Positions 22,339 to 34,548 of a DNA stretch of 64,000 nucleotides are shown here, in pieces. The stretch is from NCBI GenBank assembly GCA_030015575.1, contig CM057342.1:261788867-261852866 (forward strand), written 5' to 3'. This stretch comes from Agapanthus africanus (lineage: Eukaryota > Streptophyta > Magnoliopsida > Asparagales > Amaryllidaceae). The notes below the pieces were generated by a model. It was given only the letters and a program-made list of their open reading frames with translations, was not told the DNA's origin and ran no database searches. Every line of letters begins with the position of its first letter. Within the stretch, counting starts at the first letter, position 1. Made by a program: the position numbers and the translations under genes.

Positions 22339-25300
22339 CTACAGAAACAGGAGCTCCTCCGATGGGTTCGCTGTGAAGAACGGTTTCAGTCGATGCCCAT
22401 TCACTTTGAATAAGGTACCGTCTTCAGGATTTTCAAGATCAACTACACCGTGCGGATAAACGGTGCAGACTACAAAAGGTCCTCTCCACCTAGAACGGAG
22501 CTTGCCAGGATGATAATGTAACCGAGTGTCATAGAGTAAGACCTGTTTACCAGGTTCAAAAGTTTTTCGCAAAAGGTGTTTATCGTGGAACACCTTAGCT
22601 CGGTTTTTAGCAATTATAGTATTATCATATGCCTCATCCCGCAGCTCTTCCAGTTCATTCAATTGCAGCTTTCGATTGCTGCCCGCATCTCCTAAAGATA
22701 GATTCAGCTCTTTGATAGCCCAAAATGCTTTATGCTCAATCTCCACTGGGAGGTGGCAAGCCTTCCCGTAAACAAGCCGGTATGGAGACATACCGAGATC
22801 GGTCTTATATGCAGTACGGAAAGCCCATAGTGCATCAATCAGTTTAAGTGACCAATCTTTGCGGTTTTTAGAAATCGTTTTCTCCAAGATTTGCTTGATT
22901 TGCCGATTCGAAACCTCGGCTTGCCCACATGTTTGGGGGTGATATGGCGTTGACAGCTTGTGGGTGATAGAGTATTTGCGCATTAAGGACTCGAAAGTCC
23001 TATTGCAAAAGTGAGAACCATTATCACTTATTATCGCCCGAGGGTGCCCAAATCGAGAAAATATGTGTTCTTTAAGAAATCGAACGACAACCTTGTTATC
23101 GTTCGTTCGGCTGGGCACAGCCTCGACCCACTTTGAAACGTAGTCAACGGCCAAAAGAATATACACATTTCCAAAAGAGTTAGGAAATGGTCCCATGAAA
23201 TCTATACCCCAAACATCAAAAATGTCCACAACCAAAATTGGTTGGAGCGACATTTCGTTTCTCCGCGATATCCGGCCCAAGTGTTGGCACCGGGAGCAGG
23301 TTTTGCAGTATTCGTAAGCATCCTTGAAGAGTCGTGGCCAATAGAAACCACACTGCAAAACTTTTTCGGCCGTCTTCTTTGGGCCAAAGTGCCCGCCACA
23401 TGCTTGATCGTGGCAAAAAGACAGCACGCTCTTGACCTCACTTTCAGGTACACACCGACAAATGATTTGGTCGGAACAGTATTTAAAAAGATAGGGTTCA
23501 TCCCAGTAAAAATGCTTTACTTGGGACAAAAATCGAAGCTTATCCTTTTTCGACCAATCTGTAGGTATTGGGCCGGTGGCTAAGTAGTTTACAATATCGG
23601 CGAACCATGGTTCGCAAGAAACGGTGAAGAGTTGCTCATCGGGAAAAACATCCGTGATTGGAAGATCAAGCGTGGGCGAAGAAGGAAGTCGTGATAGGTG
23701 ATCAGCTACTACGTTTTCACATCCTTTTTTGTCCTTTATGACAAGGTCAAACTCTTGTAGTAAAAGGATCCAACGTATGAGCCTTGACTTAGCATCCTTC
23801 TTCGCAAAAAGGTGGCGAAGAGCTGAATGATCAGTATATACAACGACTGGAGAGCCAATTAAATAAGGCCGAAAATTTTCAAGTGCAAACACAACAGCTA
23901 AAAATTCTTTCTCTGTTGTTGTATAGTTTAGTTGGGCCTCATTTAGTATTCGGCTAGCATAATAAATCACGTGCGGCATTTTATTAATGTGCTGTCCAAG
24001 AACAGCGCCAATGGCAAAATCTGATGCGTCGCACATGATTTCGAAAGGGTGCGTCCAGTCCGGAGATGAAAGAATGGGCGCAGAGATGAGAGAGTGTTTT
24101 AAAGCCTCGAATGCTTCCATGCAAGTGGAGTCGAAAGCATATGTTGTGTCCTTGGCCAGTAAGAGAGTCAAGGGTCTAGCGATCTTGCTAAAGTCCTTGA
24201 TGAACCGTCTGTAAAAACCGGCGTGGCCAAGGAAGGCTCTGATGTCTTTGACGCATTTAGGAGGAGGAAGGTTAGAAATTACTTTAATTTTAGCTCTATC
24301 AACCTCGATGCCGTTTTGCGAGATGACATGTCCTAAGACAATGCCTTCTCGCACCATGAAATGGCACTTCTCCCAATTCAAAGTTAGGTTCTTATCCCTA
24401 CAGCGGGTAAGAACAGCGTCCAGATGTCGTAAACACTCGTCGAAGGAGTCGCCAAAGATGGAGAAATCATCCATAAAGATCTCTAAGAACTTTTCAACCA
24501 TGTCTGAAAAGATCCCCATCATACATCGCTGAAATGTTGCGGGTGCATTGCATAACCAAAAGGGCATGCGACGATAAGCAAAAGTGCCAAAGGGACAAGT
24601 AAATGTTGTCTTGTCTTGATCCTCTTTGGCGATGGGGACTTGGTTGTAACCGGAATAGCCATCTAAAAAGCAATAGAACTCGTGCCCTGCCAATCGCTCG
24701 AGCATTTGGTCAATGAAAGGTAAAGGAAAGTGGTCTTTTCTTGTCGCGGCATTGAGTTTCCTATAGTCTATGCAGACTCGCCACCCAGTTTGGGTGCGAG
24801 TGGGAATTAACTCATTTGCCTCATTGGTAATGACCGTGATGCCCGATTTCTTTGGCACAACGTGGATTGGGCTAACCCATTGGCTATCCGAGATAGGGTA
24901 AATGATACCACTATCCAGACACTTGACAATCTCCTTCTTAACAGCCTCTTTCATGATGGGGTTGAGGCGTCTTTGTGGATCCCTTGCCGGCTTGGCATTA
25001 TCCATCAAGTGTATATGATGTTCGACTATGAGGGGACTAATCCCCTTAATGTCTGCCATAGACCAGCCGAAAGCTTGCCGATTATTATGCAAGACCATCA
25101 AAAGAGCCTTCTCCCGCTCAAGAGCTAGAGAGGCCGATATAATGACTGGTAAGGTCTCATTATCACCAAGATAAGCATATTTTAGGTGCGACGGCAAAAG
25201 CTTCAATTCGAGTTTAGGAGGTGAAACAAAAGATGGTAACAATGGGGTAACTGTTTCAAACTCGAAGGATTCCATCAAAGGTTCGAATTGAGTGTACGCG

Positions 25301-26193
25301 ACAGAGTCGGATGGTTCAACTAACTCATCCGAAAAAGCAAAAGACTCCAATTCAGGTGATGAGTCTTCAAAGTCGTCAACGAAGGTAAAATACTCAAAAT
25401 CGTTATCCGCCGTGAAAGCTGTGTCGGATTCTAGGAGGAACGCACTAGTGGCGTTAACATTGCTGTGATCGAACAAAAAATTCTCGAACTCACAGTCCTC
25501 CTCCGCGATCTCATTGATCGAGCAAACATCGAGTACGCTAGCATTAGGCTCAGCCGGCTGACTCCCCAACTTGAAAATATTGAGCTCAATTGTCATATTG
25601 CCGAAAGATAGGTTCATTGAACCATTACGACAATTGATCACTGCGTTGGAAGTTGCCAGAAATGGTCGACCAAGTATTACCAGAATTTGATTCCGGGGGT
25701 TAGCGACAGGTTGTGTATCCATCACAATAAAGTCAACGGGGAAAATGAAATCCCCTACTCTAATTAACACATCCTCCAGCTCTCCCCTAGGATGGGTGAT
25801 TGACCGGTCAGCCATTTGGAGAGTACAGTAAGTAGGCTTAAGCTCTTCAACGCCCAATTGCTCGTACACAGAATAGGGTAGCAAATTAACACTCGCACCA
25901 AGATCTAATAGTGCTCTATTGATGTTCTTGTCCCCAATTGTTATCGAAATGGTAGGACACCCGGGGTCCTTTTGCTTTTGGGGTAAAGAATTGACAAGAG
26001 CATCACTAATAGCACTAGCCACAAAAACTTTCTTTGGCACTTGCGACTTCCTCTTTTTGGTGCATAAGTCCTTTAAAATTTTTGCATATGAAGGAACTTG
26101 TTGGATTGCATCCAAAAGAGGGATATTTATGCTAACCTGTTTGAACAACTCAACAATCTTCTCCATCTGTGGAGTTGGTTTATTGGATCTCAA
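22339..26193 (-). CDS. Athila pro-pol polyprotein (protease, RT, RNase H, integrase), uninterrupted
   Basis: An open frame of 1284 codons. Domains in order: linker with [14 protein letters not shown], protease ([15 protein letters not shown], about residues 110-125), an acidic linker, RT ([19 protein letters not shown], then FMDDFSIFG), RNase H ([24 protein letters not shown]), and integrase with a zinc region (CKTCSRCQ) and an apparently complete D,D,E set ([29 protein letters not shown]). The C-terminal tail ends in a conserved Athila segment (HRLKPF). The first codon listed is TTG; the frame is in truth the continuation of gag across a TGA at 26194-26196, so the native start was in gag. 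RT has a Trp in the usual PFGLCNAP motif (FWLCNAP), a possible weakening change. Cytoplasmic particle enzyme set; expression is unproven. Confidence 0.93.
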   Translation of the reverse strand: MRSNKPTPQMEKIVELFKQVSINIPLLDAIQQVPSYAKILKDLCTKKRKSQVPKKVFVASAISDALVNSLPQKQKDPGCPTISITIGDKNINRALLDLGASVNLLPYSVYEQLGVEELKPTYCTLQMADRSITHPRGELEDVLIRVGDFIFPVDFIVMDTQPVANPRNQILVILGRPFLATSNAVINCRNGSMNLSFGNMTIELNIFKLGSQPAEPNASVLDVCSINEIAEEDCEFENFLFDHSNVNATSAFLLESDTAFTADNDFEYFTFVDDFEDSSPELESFAFSDELVEPSDSVAYTQFEPLMESFEFETVTPLLPSFVSPPKLELKLLPSHLKYAYLGDNETLPVIISASLALEREKALLMVLHNNRQAFGWSMADIKGISPLIVEHHIHLMDNAKPARDPQRRLNPIMKEAVKKEIVKCLDSGIIYPISDSQWVSPIHVVPKKSGITVITNEANELIPTRTQTGWRVCIDYRKLNAATRKDHFPLPFIDQMLERLAGHEFYCFLDGYSGYNQVPIAKEDQDKTTFTCPFGTFAYRRMPFWLCNAPATFQRCMMGIFSDMVEKFLEIFMDDFSIFGDSFDECLRHLDAVLTRCRDKNLTLNWEKCHFMVREGIVLGHVISQNGIEVDRAKIKVISNLPPPKCVKDIRAFLGHAGFYRRFIKDFSKIARPLTLLLAKDTTYAFDSTCMEAFEALKHSLISAPILSSPDWTHPFEIMCDASDFAIGAVLGQHINKMPHVIYYASRILNEAQLNYTTTEKEFLAVVFALENFRPYLIGSPVVVYTDHSALRHLFAKKDAKSRLIRWILLLQEFDLVIKDKKGCENVVADHLSRLPSSPTLDLPITDVFPDEQLFTVSCEPWFADIVNYLATGPIPTDWSKKDKLRFLSQVKHFYWDEPYLFKYCSDQIICRCVPESEVKSVLSFCHDQACGGHFGPKKTAEKVLQCGFYWPRLFKDAYEYCKTCSRCQHLGRISRRNEMSLQPILVVDIFDVWGIDFMGPFPNSFGNVYILLAVDYVSKWVEAVPSRTNDNKVVVRFLKEHIFSRFGHPRAIISDNGSHFCNRTFESLMRKYSITHKLSTPYHPQTCGQAEVSNRQIKQILEKTISKNRKDWSLKLIDALWAFRTAYKTDLGMSPYRLVYGKACHLPVEIEHKAFWAIKELNLSLGDAGSNRKLQLNELEELRDEAYDNTIIAKNRAKVFHDKHLLRKTFEPGKQVLLYDTRLHYHPGKLRSRWRGPFVVCTVYPHGVVDLENPEDGTLFKVNGHRLKPFFTANPSEELLFL

Positions 26194-28104
26194 TCAATTT
26201 GGAAAAGGAACATTTTGAAAGGTGGTTGAGTCCAATTTTTGCGGATCAGATTGTTGAGTTGGAACGGCACCCCGTGTAGATGTGTTCGTGTTGTGAGAAA
26301 TGGGTCCGTTCGAGCTAGAAGAAGTAGAGCCGTGTGAAGGGTGGAGAATAGGCTCTGAAGAAGAAGAAGTAGGTGAAGAAGATGAAGAAGGGCTACCGGC
26401 AGGGGTGTCATTGTTAATACCCACATTGTTTTGCAACACTTTTCCCGATCTCAACGTGGTCACAGCATTTACGTTATGATTCTGCTGTTGATATGCAGCA
26501 TGTGCATGACCGGGGTTGGGCAGTGGTTGAGACGGGAGTTTTCCTTTTTCACGCTCGCTCAAAGCTGCATTGAGTTATGCAATTTGTGCCTCAATAGATT
26601 TGATGCTTTGATCGTGTGAGGCACTGTTTTGCACCAAAGATTGAATAGAAGTCTCTAGTCTTGCTGTAGACTGATTGCTTAAGGAACGCATCTAGACTTC
26701 TTTCAAGCGAGCTAACCTTATCATTATTAGGTTGAACATAATTGTTTGGCTGGTAAGCATTGTTAGGCACAAAATTGTTCACCTGATTAGGGTAAGGTTG
26801 CTGTTGAAAAGGTTGCTGTTGAAATTGAGTTTGTGAAGGTGCTTGTTGTTGTTGTGGAGGAGGAGGTCTTGAAAATTGTTATTTCCTTGGAATTGTTGAT
26901 TTTGGTTCCAAGCGAAATTTGGGTGACTCCTCCATCCTGGATTGTATGTTGAAGAGTACGGATCGTTTCTTTGTCGTTGCTGAAATGCAGTATTGACTTG
27001 ATCCTGTCCTTGAGTAGATGCATTATAAGGACACTCTTCGGTTAGATGCGATGGATCCACACAACAAGCACAAACGGTTCGTGGAGGCATAATAGGGGCA
27101 GGAAGAGGCGATGAGATTTTGGTCTCAATCGCTTCTAGCTTTTTCGTAAAAGCGGCCATCTCGGCCTTCATAGCAATCGACATCTCTACTTGATGTATGC
27201 CTGCCCTAGATTGACCACTAGAAGAAGATGATGTGGTCTTGGTACTCTCCCTCTGAATTATTTGCTCACTAAGATCCTCAAGAAACTGCCACGCTTCGTC
27301 ACTAGACTTGGAGAGAAAATGACCTTGACATATGGTTTCTAGCAACTGCTTCGTTGCCGAGTTCAATCCCTCGTATAATGTTTGGCAAAGTTGCCAACTT
27401 TCGATCCCATGATGAGGGCATTGAACGAGTAGGTCCTTAAATCTCTCGAAGCACTTCCAAAATGGTTCGGAAGGAAGTTATGAGAATTGAATTATTTCAT
27501 TGCGGATTCTGGCAGTTTTGTGATGAGGATAGAACTTTTTTAGAAAAGCTTTCACAAACTCGTCCCAATTTCTAATGGAATGTGATGCGGTGCTGTATAG
27601 CCACTTCTCGGCTAGGTCACATAAGGTGAAAGGAATGACCCTTAGCCTTATAGCGTTATCACTTAATTGGGTTGTTTTCATCATAGCGCACACATTTTGG
27701 AATTTATTGATAAAAATATACGCATCTTCAGATTCCAAACCATGAAATTTTGGTAGCATATTGATGAAATGTGGTTTTATTTCAAAATTGTCCCCATTTG
27801 CCGGTGGGGGTGAAAGACAGGTAGGTAAGGAAGTGCGGACGGGGTAAAAGAGATCCTGGAGCGCAACTCGTGCGGGTGCTTCAACAGGCGGTTGGTTCGG
27901 GTTATTCGCACCTAACGGAGGTGGAATCCTTCCCGTCGGTAAGGTATTGTTGGGGTTGAATCCCGACATGCCTTCGAAAGAAGAATTTGAAAGTGTAGGT
28001 AAGAAAGTGGATGGAATGTCGATTTCGGTGTCGAAAGGTTCGTCGGTCGGTACCAACGAAACACGGACTAATTGGGCGTTAGTATCCCTAGTCCAAAGTG
28101 ACAT
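26194..28104 (-). pseudogene. Athila gag, broken by three stops and two frameshifts
   Basis: Starts at the ATG at 28104 (MSLWTRD). The Gag capsid-like region (residues about 60-210) includes FYPHHKTARIRNEI, followed by a TAA at 27478-27480 where CAA is expected. The frame continues with CFERFKDLL and CPHHG, a CCHC knuckle (CACCVDPSHLTEEC, near 27060-27020) and a Gln/Asn-rich region. One frameshift lies near 26870 and a compensating one near 26680. A second TAA is near 26577 and a TGA at 26194-26196 closes gag before pol. The Ser/Thr-rich segment with VTTLRSGKVL near 26460 is typical of the gag-pro junction. All three stops are compatible with C-to-T changes. Nucleocapsid function is lost without suppression. 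Confidence 0.9.
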
Positions 28105-29201
28105 ACACTAAAGGGGTAATGTAGTCAGAAAAATAAAGAAAGACAGAATGTGGAGGTAAGATAACGTTAGTGAAGGGAAGTGGTGGAAGTGAGTTGCAAG
28201 TTTCCTTTAGCGACAAGTTGCAAGTTTTGAAAAGATTTTTCTTTTTTTTTATGTGAGAGTCTTGCAAGGAGGTTTTTGAAAAGGGACTCGTGACACAAAT
28301 GTATCAACTACACATGCACAATCAGGTCTAGATCTAAGGTCACCTAGGTCTGCTAGACAGCTCCTAACTAGGGCTAGAAATAGGACCTCAAACCGCTTCT
28401 TCACCGACAAGTACGTCCAGGTAAGTGGGAAGGAACCACAATAGTGGGCCTAATTAAGAACCACTACCCTAGACACCGCAAGGTCAGTTAGGATAAACGG
28501 TCGATGCCTATACTAGTCCTTTTCCTATTGAGCTCGATGTCCTTAGGTCTGAGTCTAGTATTTTTTAATTAATTGTGGTCGATGCAAAATGCTTTAAAGT
28601 GATTTCTGGGGTCCTGGGAAGGGTGATGAAATCCCCACCCAATCTGAGTTTGGTCAATTAGCCCCTTAAAGTCCGATTAAATTATGCAAAACAATAAAAT
28701 TCACTTGCAATCAATATTTTTTAGCGCGGCGCAAAGAAACCTGCAGAAAATCTGTTATTTAGAAGGGGGAGAAAGAATTTTTAGCGCAAAGAATTCCTGC
28801 AGAAAATTTTTACAGACAGATATATGGAGGTTGCAGAGGAGAGAACAAGAGAACAAACCCACTAAATTAGAGGTGCTGAAGAGGCTAACAAGCCGCGGTT
28901 CCACGGTCTTGGGTGCTCCTGGGCCGCGGTTCCACGGTCGTCTAGAGGGTATAGGCTCTGAAAAAAAATGTACTGCTTCTCTGTCCAAATTCTCCTCTGT
29001 TCTGATGTACAACTTTCTGTTTTCCTCTCTGTAAATTTCCAGATTCGCAATTCGTCGCTGTCCCTGCAAGATTCAAATCATAAAACCCTTCAAACAGATA
29101 AAAATCGATAAAATGTTTTTGTATTTTTGTATTTTCTGATTTTTATGATTTTAAAAAAAAAATTAAATCAACCCGAAATTACACAAAAGAAAGATTACGC
29201 C
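28105..29201 (-). other. Athila 5' untranslated leader
   Basis: About 1.1 kb between primer-binding site and gag ATG, as usual for Athila. It contains two copies of gccgcggttccacgg (28892-28906 and 28923-28937), related to the motif in the LTRs. I see no ORF worth naming. Confidence 0.75.
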
Positions 29202-29222
29202 ATCCCCGGCAACGGCGCCATT
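29202..29222 (-). promoter_or_regulatory. Primer-binding site of the Athila element
   Basis: The minus strand reads TGGCGCCGTTGCCGGGGATG beginning three nucleotides after the 5' LTR end. This is the diagnostic Athila primer site, complementary to a tRNA-Asp 3' end. Confidence 0.93.
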
Positions 29223-30638
29223 TGATTAGTCCAAAAATATTATGTTTACCGTAATCAGAAACGGCGTCACTTTGCAGCTAGCCGGTGAATACGGGTCGAT
29301 CCACAGAGATGTGTAATTTTCTGATTTGTGTTTTTACGAGTTGATTCCGATGGTGGTTTGGTTTTTGTTGATTGTTTTAAAAACTAATTTATACGATATT
29401 AAAGAACTTGTTAGGATTAGGTCTAAGGTAGGGTTGATAAGATTAATATTGTCACCTCTTTTAATGCCTTTTGATTAAAACTTTTTAGAAGTCATAACAA
29501 TTATTAGCAAAAGGGATTAGGATGATTGGGAAGAAACGAAGTTTCTTCCTCTAGATCCTTGTCCGTCTTTTCCTATTAATTGCTACAACCTTCATGGACG
29601 TCATGTATGTCCGGCCCTTTATACTACAGTTCACCGTTACCTCGTAGGTAGGGTGCCGTAGGGAGCGGATCATGCATGCGTGCATGAAGTTCTACTTATG
29701 AAATTGTATTGGCATTGAAGGAGGTGAGAGATATTCATCTCTCACTCCCTCCCTTGTTCCTAACCCTAATAAGCGAGGATTTTACTCGCTCATTAGGGGA
29801 TCTTCTAAAAATGACTTTTTTTGTTATTTTTGATGTGTTTTGTTTAGATCTAAAATTATTACTTACTTACCGCATATTAGAAGGAGCTACACTAAGTTAA
29901 CTAAGGCAAGTGATATGATTACTCTACTGCAAGAATGATACTAGATAGCTAGGGCAAGAATTAAAAAAAATAACTAAGGCAGGAATTAAAAAATTAAAGA
30001 CTTACAAAAATGATGCTCTTGATCTCCCAACAATTCTGAATTTTATTGATTGAAAAGAGGCATACGTTTTACAGCTTTGTGAGTACAATTTATAAGAAAA
30101 CAGGGAAGCTAGGGTTACAAATTCTCGCACACATGATTTTACAGATATGCCCACGGAAAATCCCAACACCCGCACCGACAAAAGAAGTCGGCGCCGACAC
30201 GGGCATTAAATGGCCGCGAAACCGCGGCATTTGTTGGCTTGGGCCGCGGTTCCGCGGCCCTTTGGTGAGCTCAGCTCACCAACTTCTCCGAGCTGCATCT
30301 TGGTTGTTAGGGCTTCTTAGTTCTTCGCAACTTTTCTCTGTTTGGCTTCTTAGTCTTCTTCAGATCTTCAGTGAAATTTGTAGTGGTCTTTTAACCGTTT
30401 CCTTTAATATTTCGGACATGCATAGCCTTGTGAATTGTTCTTCGTCTAGGTTTGAGTAGGATCCGTCTACTTGTTGGTCAAAAGTCCCTTTTCTTTATCA
30501 ACTTTCGTCTTTTTCACTGTGTTCGTATCCAAGAGCCTGTATCCTGTAATATGCAGCAAACGTACGTCAAGAGTACCTGTTTACTTATAAAATGAATAAA
30601 AATGGGGAGTACAATAATGCTATATTATAGTATGAACA
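29223..30638 (-). mobile_element. 5' LTR of the Athila element
   Basis: 1416 bp, same ends as the 3' LTR. It carries the inverted CCGCGG motif pair near 30212-30227 and 30243-30258; one arm has a G-to-A change compared with the other LTR. It is flanked by the target duplication gctgg at 30639-30643. Confidence 0.95.
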
Positions 30639-32896
30639 GCTGGCTGCTCCCATTATAAATAAACCGTTGATTCTCTACACTGCTGCGCTAGATGAGTCAC
30701 TCGGTGCACTCCTTGCCCAGAACAACGAGGAGGGAAAAGGGAATGCCCTCTACTACCTTAGTCGAACTTTAGTCGGGGCGGAACACAACTATTCCTCGAT
30801 CGAAAAGCAATGCCTAGCTCTGATGTTCGCTGTAAAGAAGCTGAGACACTATCTGCTCGCTCATCGGGTTATGCTGATCTCTAGGGTCGACCCGCTCAAA
30901 CACTTGATGACCAAAGCAAGCCTAACCGGCAGAATGGCAAGATGGACTGTCATGCTACTTGAGTTTGACATAGTTTATACTCCTCAGAAAACAATAAAAG
31001 GGCAAGCTCTTGCAGACTTTCTTGCTGCTCATCCCATACCAGAAGGGTCACCACTCAATTGCGAGTTACTCGACGAACAAATGCTGCACCTCGAGAATGA
31101 CGAGCCATGTTGGGAGCTCTACTTCGATGGGGCCTCATCGATAAGGACCTCCGGTAAATCAAGCATCCCGGAGATAAAAGCAGGGATAGGATTGGTGTTC
31201 ATCACGCCATCAATGGGAACCCTACGGCGTTCTTTTGCTCTCACCGAGCCTTGCACAAACAATGAGGCCGAGAATGAAGCTCTGATAGCTGGTTTGGAGC
31301 TCTCCATAGAAATGGAAATCCTTCGGCTACGGGTTTACGGTGACTCCCAGCTTGTCGTCAACCAAGTAAGCGGTGACTATAAGATATACAAACCCGAGTT
31401 AGCTCGGTACCGAAGCTGGGTGGTGGAACACATGAAATGGTTCACTCACATTGAACTAATGAGAGTCCCCAGAGCGTTGAACGGAAAAGCCAACATACTC
31501 GCTCGCCTAGCCAAGGAGCTGGCTGATCCTGACATGGACGAAATTCTGATCATAGTCAGGAGCCGGCAAATTCTACCCACAGTCTCTCTACGAGAAGAGG
31601 AAAGCGCGGAACAGTAGAGCAGTCCGGCCAAAGAAGCTTCGATCATCCAAGACGAGCCTGATTGGAGAGGACCCTTCATAGAGTACCTCCGGTACGACAA
31701 GCTGGCCGAAGGAAAATCTGCAAGGATTCAGCTGAAGAAGAGAGCTCTCCGATATGTGTTTGTGAATGACACGCTATACCGCAGGTCATATGACCAACTC
31801 TGGCTCAGGTGCCTGTCATCAGCCGAAGCCCAAAAAGTTATGAAAGAAGTTCACTCAGGCGTCTGCGGGGCTCACCAGTTCGGTCCCAAAATGCGGCTTC
31901 AGATCAAACGGCTTGGGTATTACTGGCCCAGCATTATACGGGATTGCGGAGAGCATTCAAAGAAATGTAATATCTGCCAAATTCATGGTGATTTCATTCA
32001 TAAGCACCCCAATCCGTTGCATCCTACGGTGGCGTCGTGGAACCGACATAGTTGGTCCAATTGATCCTCCGTCATCCAAAGGTCACCGGTTCATACTGGC
32101 TGTAACAGACTACTTCTCCAGATGGGCTGATGCTGTCCCGCTAAAAGAAGTCAAGACAGAAGATATTCTGACATTCTTCCAGCATAATATTCTATACCGC
32201 TTCGGTACACCAAGAAGAATCATTTCTGACAACTGGCCTTCTTTCAAGAGCTTCAAAGTCTCAAGGTTCGCTACTCAGCACAAGATAGACTGGATATATT
32301 CCTCCGTCTATAATCCAAGAGCCAATGGACTAGCCGAAACCTTCAATAAGACTCTATGCAAGCTCTTGAGGAAAAATGGTTCAGCCAACAAGAGGGACTG
32401 GAATCTCAAACATCACGAGGCGTTGTGGGCATATTGTACCACGCACCGTACTCCAACTCAGTCCACTCCATACTCATTGCTCTTCGGAGTGGAGGCGGTC
32501 CTCCCCCTCGAAGTTGAAGTTCCAAGCTTAAGAATGGCCGTTCAGCACGAGTTGACGGAGGAGGAAAATATGCTCCTTCGGCTTGAAGAGTTCGACACCC
32601 TCAAAGAAAAGAGGCTCGCTGTGCAGCAAAATCTGGAGCTATACCGATCCCAAATGTCACGGGCCTATGACAAGATAACCCGTCTCCGTGCTTTCAAGAA
32701 AGGTGAATTGGTGTTGGTCCTCAAAAGACCGATTATCCCCAATCGACATGCCAAGGGAAAATTCGAGCCAAACTGGGAAGGACCATACGTCATCGAGAAA
32801 GTGTTCGATGGAGGATCCTACCAACTAATAAGTGTCGAGGGAGAAAGGCCCATGCCACCCATCAATGGCCGATATCTCAAGAAATACTACGCGTGA
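30639..32896 (+). pseudogene. T2 pol continued: RNase H, archaeal-type RNase H, integrase
   Basis: Resumes the T2 frame after the Athila target duplication. Order: standard RNase H of the Tat type (YTAALDESLGALLAQ, about 30680-31050), a second RNase H (YFDGASS, NNEAENEAL, YGDSQLVVNQ, about 31110-31540), then integrase (GYYWPSI, CNICQ, TDIVGPID, FSRWADAVP, IISDNWPSF, NGLAETFNK) and a GPYVIEK tail ending at 32894-32896. The second RNase H marks the Tat lineage (Ogre/Retand group). Lesions: TAG at 31615, a frame change with a small deletion near 32038-32050 just before the first integrase Asp, and KANILA where RNase H usually has KADALA, so the last catalytic Asp seems to be Asn. Inactive. Confidence 0.92.
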
Positions 32897-34548
32897 ATGC
32901 TCCAAGTCGCAGGCGAATTGAGCATGCTAGCCCTACGGTCTGGATCATACATCCTGCAAAACCGTATACAATCCATGGGCGTAAACAACCCCTATCTCTC
33001 CCAAATCCTGCCGGTGAGACTACTTTTAAAGTCCCACCAGCCAAAAAAAAAAACAACGGTATGTCCAAAAGCAAAACGGGCACGGATGAAAACCTAAAAT
33101 GGCTCCGTGAGTAAAAACAGCAGGACTGCCGGCGAGTTTGTGAAAACCCGAAAGGGCGCAAATTCGTGAAAAGAGATAAAATGCACTCGCAAAGTTCTCT
33201 CGACCTTGTGAGGAGAAAACCCCTGCGTGAGATCCTTATGACTCACAAAGGAGCAACACACTTAGGAATCCTTACGATTCCTAAGGAGAATATATACCTG
33301 CGAGATCCTCTCGACTCGTAGGGAGAAAATGCTTTTATGGGACCCTTACGGCTCATAAAATTGAAAAGAATTAGGTGACTGAGACCTAAACCTATCTCCT
33401 AAGCTATCGCTCCCTAACGGGAAATGGCAAATGATGAGTCGCTCCTGGCGTTACGCTTCAGTGTTAGCGGTGCTGACGCCGACCTAAAAACCAAATCCCA
33501 AGTCCTCTCGGGACAAATGATGAGTTGCTCCAGGCATTATTCCAGTGCAGCAATGCTGATGCCAAACAAGATCCAAATTCCAAGTTCCCAAACGGCGAAT
33601 GATGAGTCGCTCCTGATACCATATTCCAGTGCAGCGATGCAGACGCCAACCAAAATCCAATTTCTCAAAATTCTCCCGGCCCTACGATTAGTCCCCAAAT
33701 TGACTACCGTATACAATCCACAGGCTCAAATAATTCTCATCATACCCATACCCCACCGCAATCACCAGTCCAGCGGCCGGTCTTCGCCCTTGGACTTATG
33801 CTCCATTTTGGAAGACCCACTCATGTGTCCTCACGATACATGAGGAGAACCAACTTACAGGATCCTCACGACTCGTAAGAAAATACCTTCGTGGGATCCT
33901 TACGACTCACAAAGGAAAAACACACTAGGGATTCCCTACGACTTCTAAGGAGAAAGTGCACCTACGAGATCCTTTCAACTCGTAGGAAAAAAATGCTTTT
34001 ATAGGACCCTTACGGCTCATAAAATTAAAAAGTCTTAGGTGATAGGGACCTAAACCTGTCTTCTAAGCCACCGCTTCCTAACAGGAAAAGGCAAATGATG
34101 AATTGCTCCTGGCACATGCGCTTCAGTGTTAGCAACGCTGATGCCTACCCTAACCCCAAAATCCCAAACTCCAATCCAATAGACCCCTAAGTCTTTAAAC
34201 TGGGAACAAATGATCTCTAAGTCGTTGAACTGGGAACAGATGACCACTAAGTCGTTAAACTAGGAACGAGGGAAATTTCCTCATGGCAAATGATGATTCG
34301 CTTCTGGTACCATATTCCAGTGCAGCGATGCTGATGCCAAACCAAAACCAAAATCCCCAAATCCTCTCATGGCAAATGATGATTCGCTCCTGGTACCATA
34401 TTCCAGCGTAGCAATACTGATGTCAACCCAAATCAGATCAAATCAGCAAAACAACCAATGACCTCCATGGAAGAATCAAATTCCATCTCGGAAACAAGTC
34501 AACTTCATCCCTGACGCCGCAAGAAGCGGAGCAAGTCAAATCCAGAAT
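32897..34548 (+). repeat. T2 noncoding 3' region with interspersed direct repeats
   Basis: No coding potential. A block of about 263 bp (about 33223-33485) recurs at about 33886-34148, sharing gatcctta(t/c)gactcac, cctaaacct and gcttcagtgttagc. A shorter motif of about 50 bp, caaatgatga followed by cgct(c/t)ctgg and ccagtgcagcgatgctga, appears about six times (near 33430, 33515, 33597, 34096, 34288 and 34374). The phrase taagtcgtt(g/a)aactgggaac is repeated near 34200-34260. The region appears built by repeated local duplication. Confidence 0.8.

Larger units (their letters stand above)
19423..30638 (-). mobile_element. Athila-lineage Ty3/gypsy element, minus strand, full length (11.2 kb)
   Basis: Complete structure: 5' LTR 30638-29223, tRNA-Asp-type primer site, leader, gag (28104 down to about 26197), pro-pol (26193-22339), a 1.5-kb noncoding 3' segment, polypurine tract and 3' LTR 20846-19423, with a perfect 5-bp target duplication (gctgg). 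The LTRs are 1424 and 1416 bp and differ at roughly 20 positions plus one 8-bp indel by eye (about 1.4%), so the insertion is recent. It sits in the RT-RNase H junction of T2 in opposite orientation. Pol is open throughout, but gag has three stops and two frameshifts, so mobilisation would need Gag in trans. No env-like ORF is present. Confidence 0.95.

Noticed and set aside
28684-29034. 116-aa ORF in the Athila leader
   Set aside because: Opposite strand to the element, in untranslated leader, no recognisable domain.
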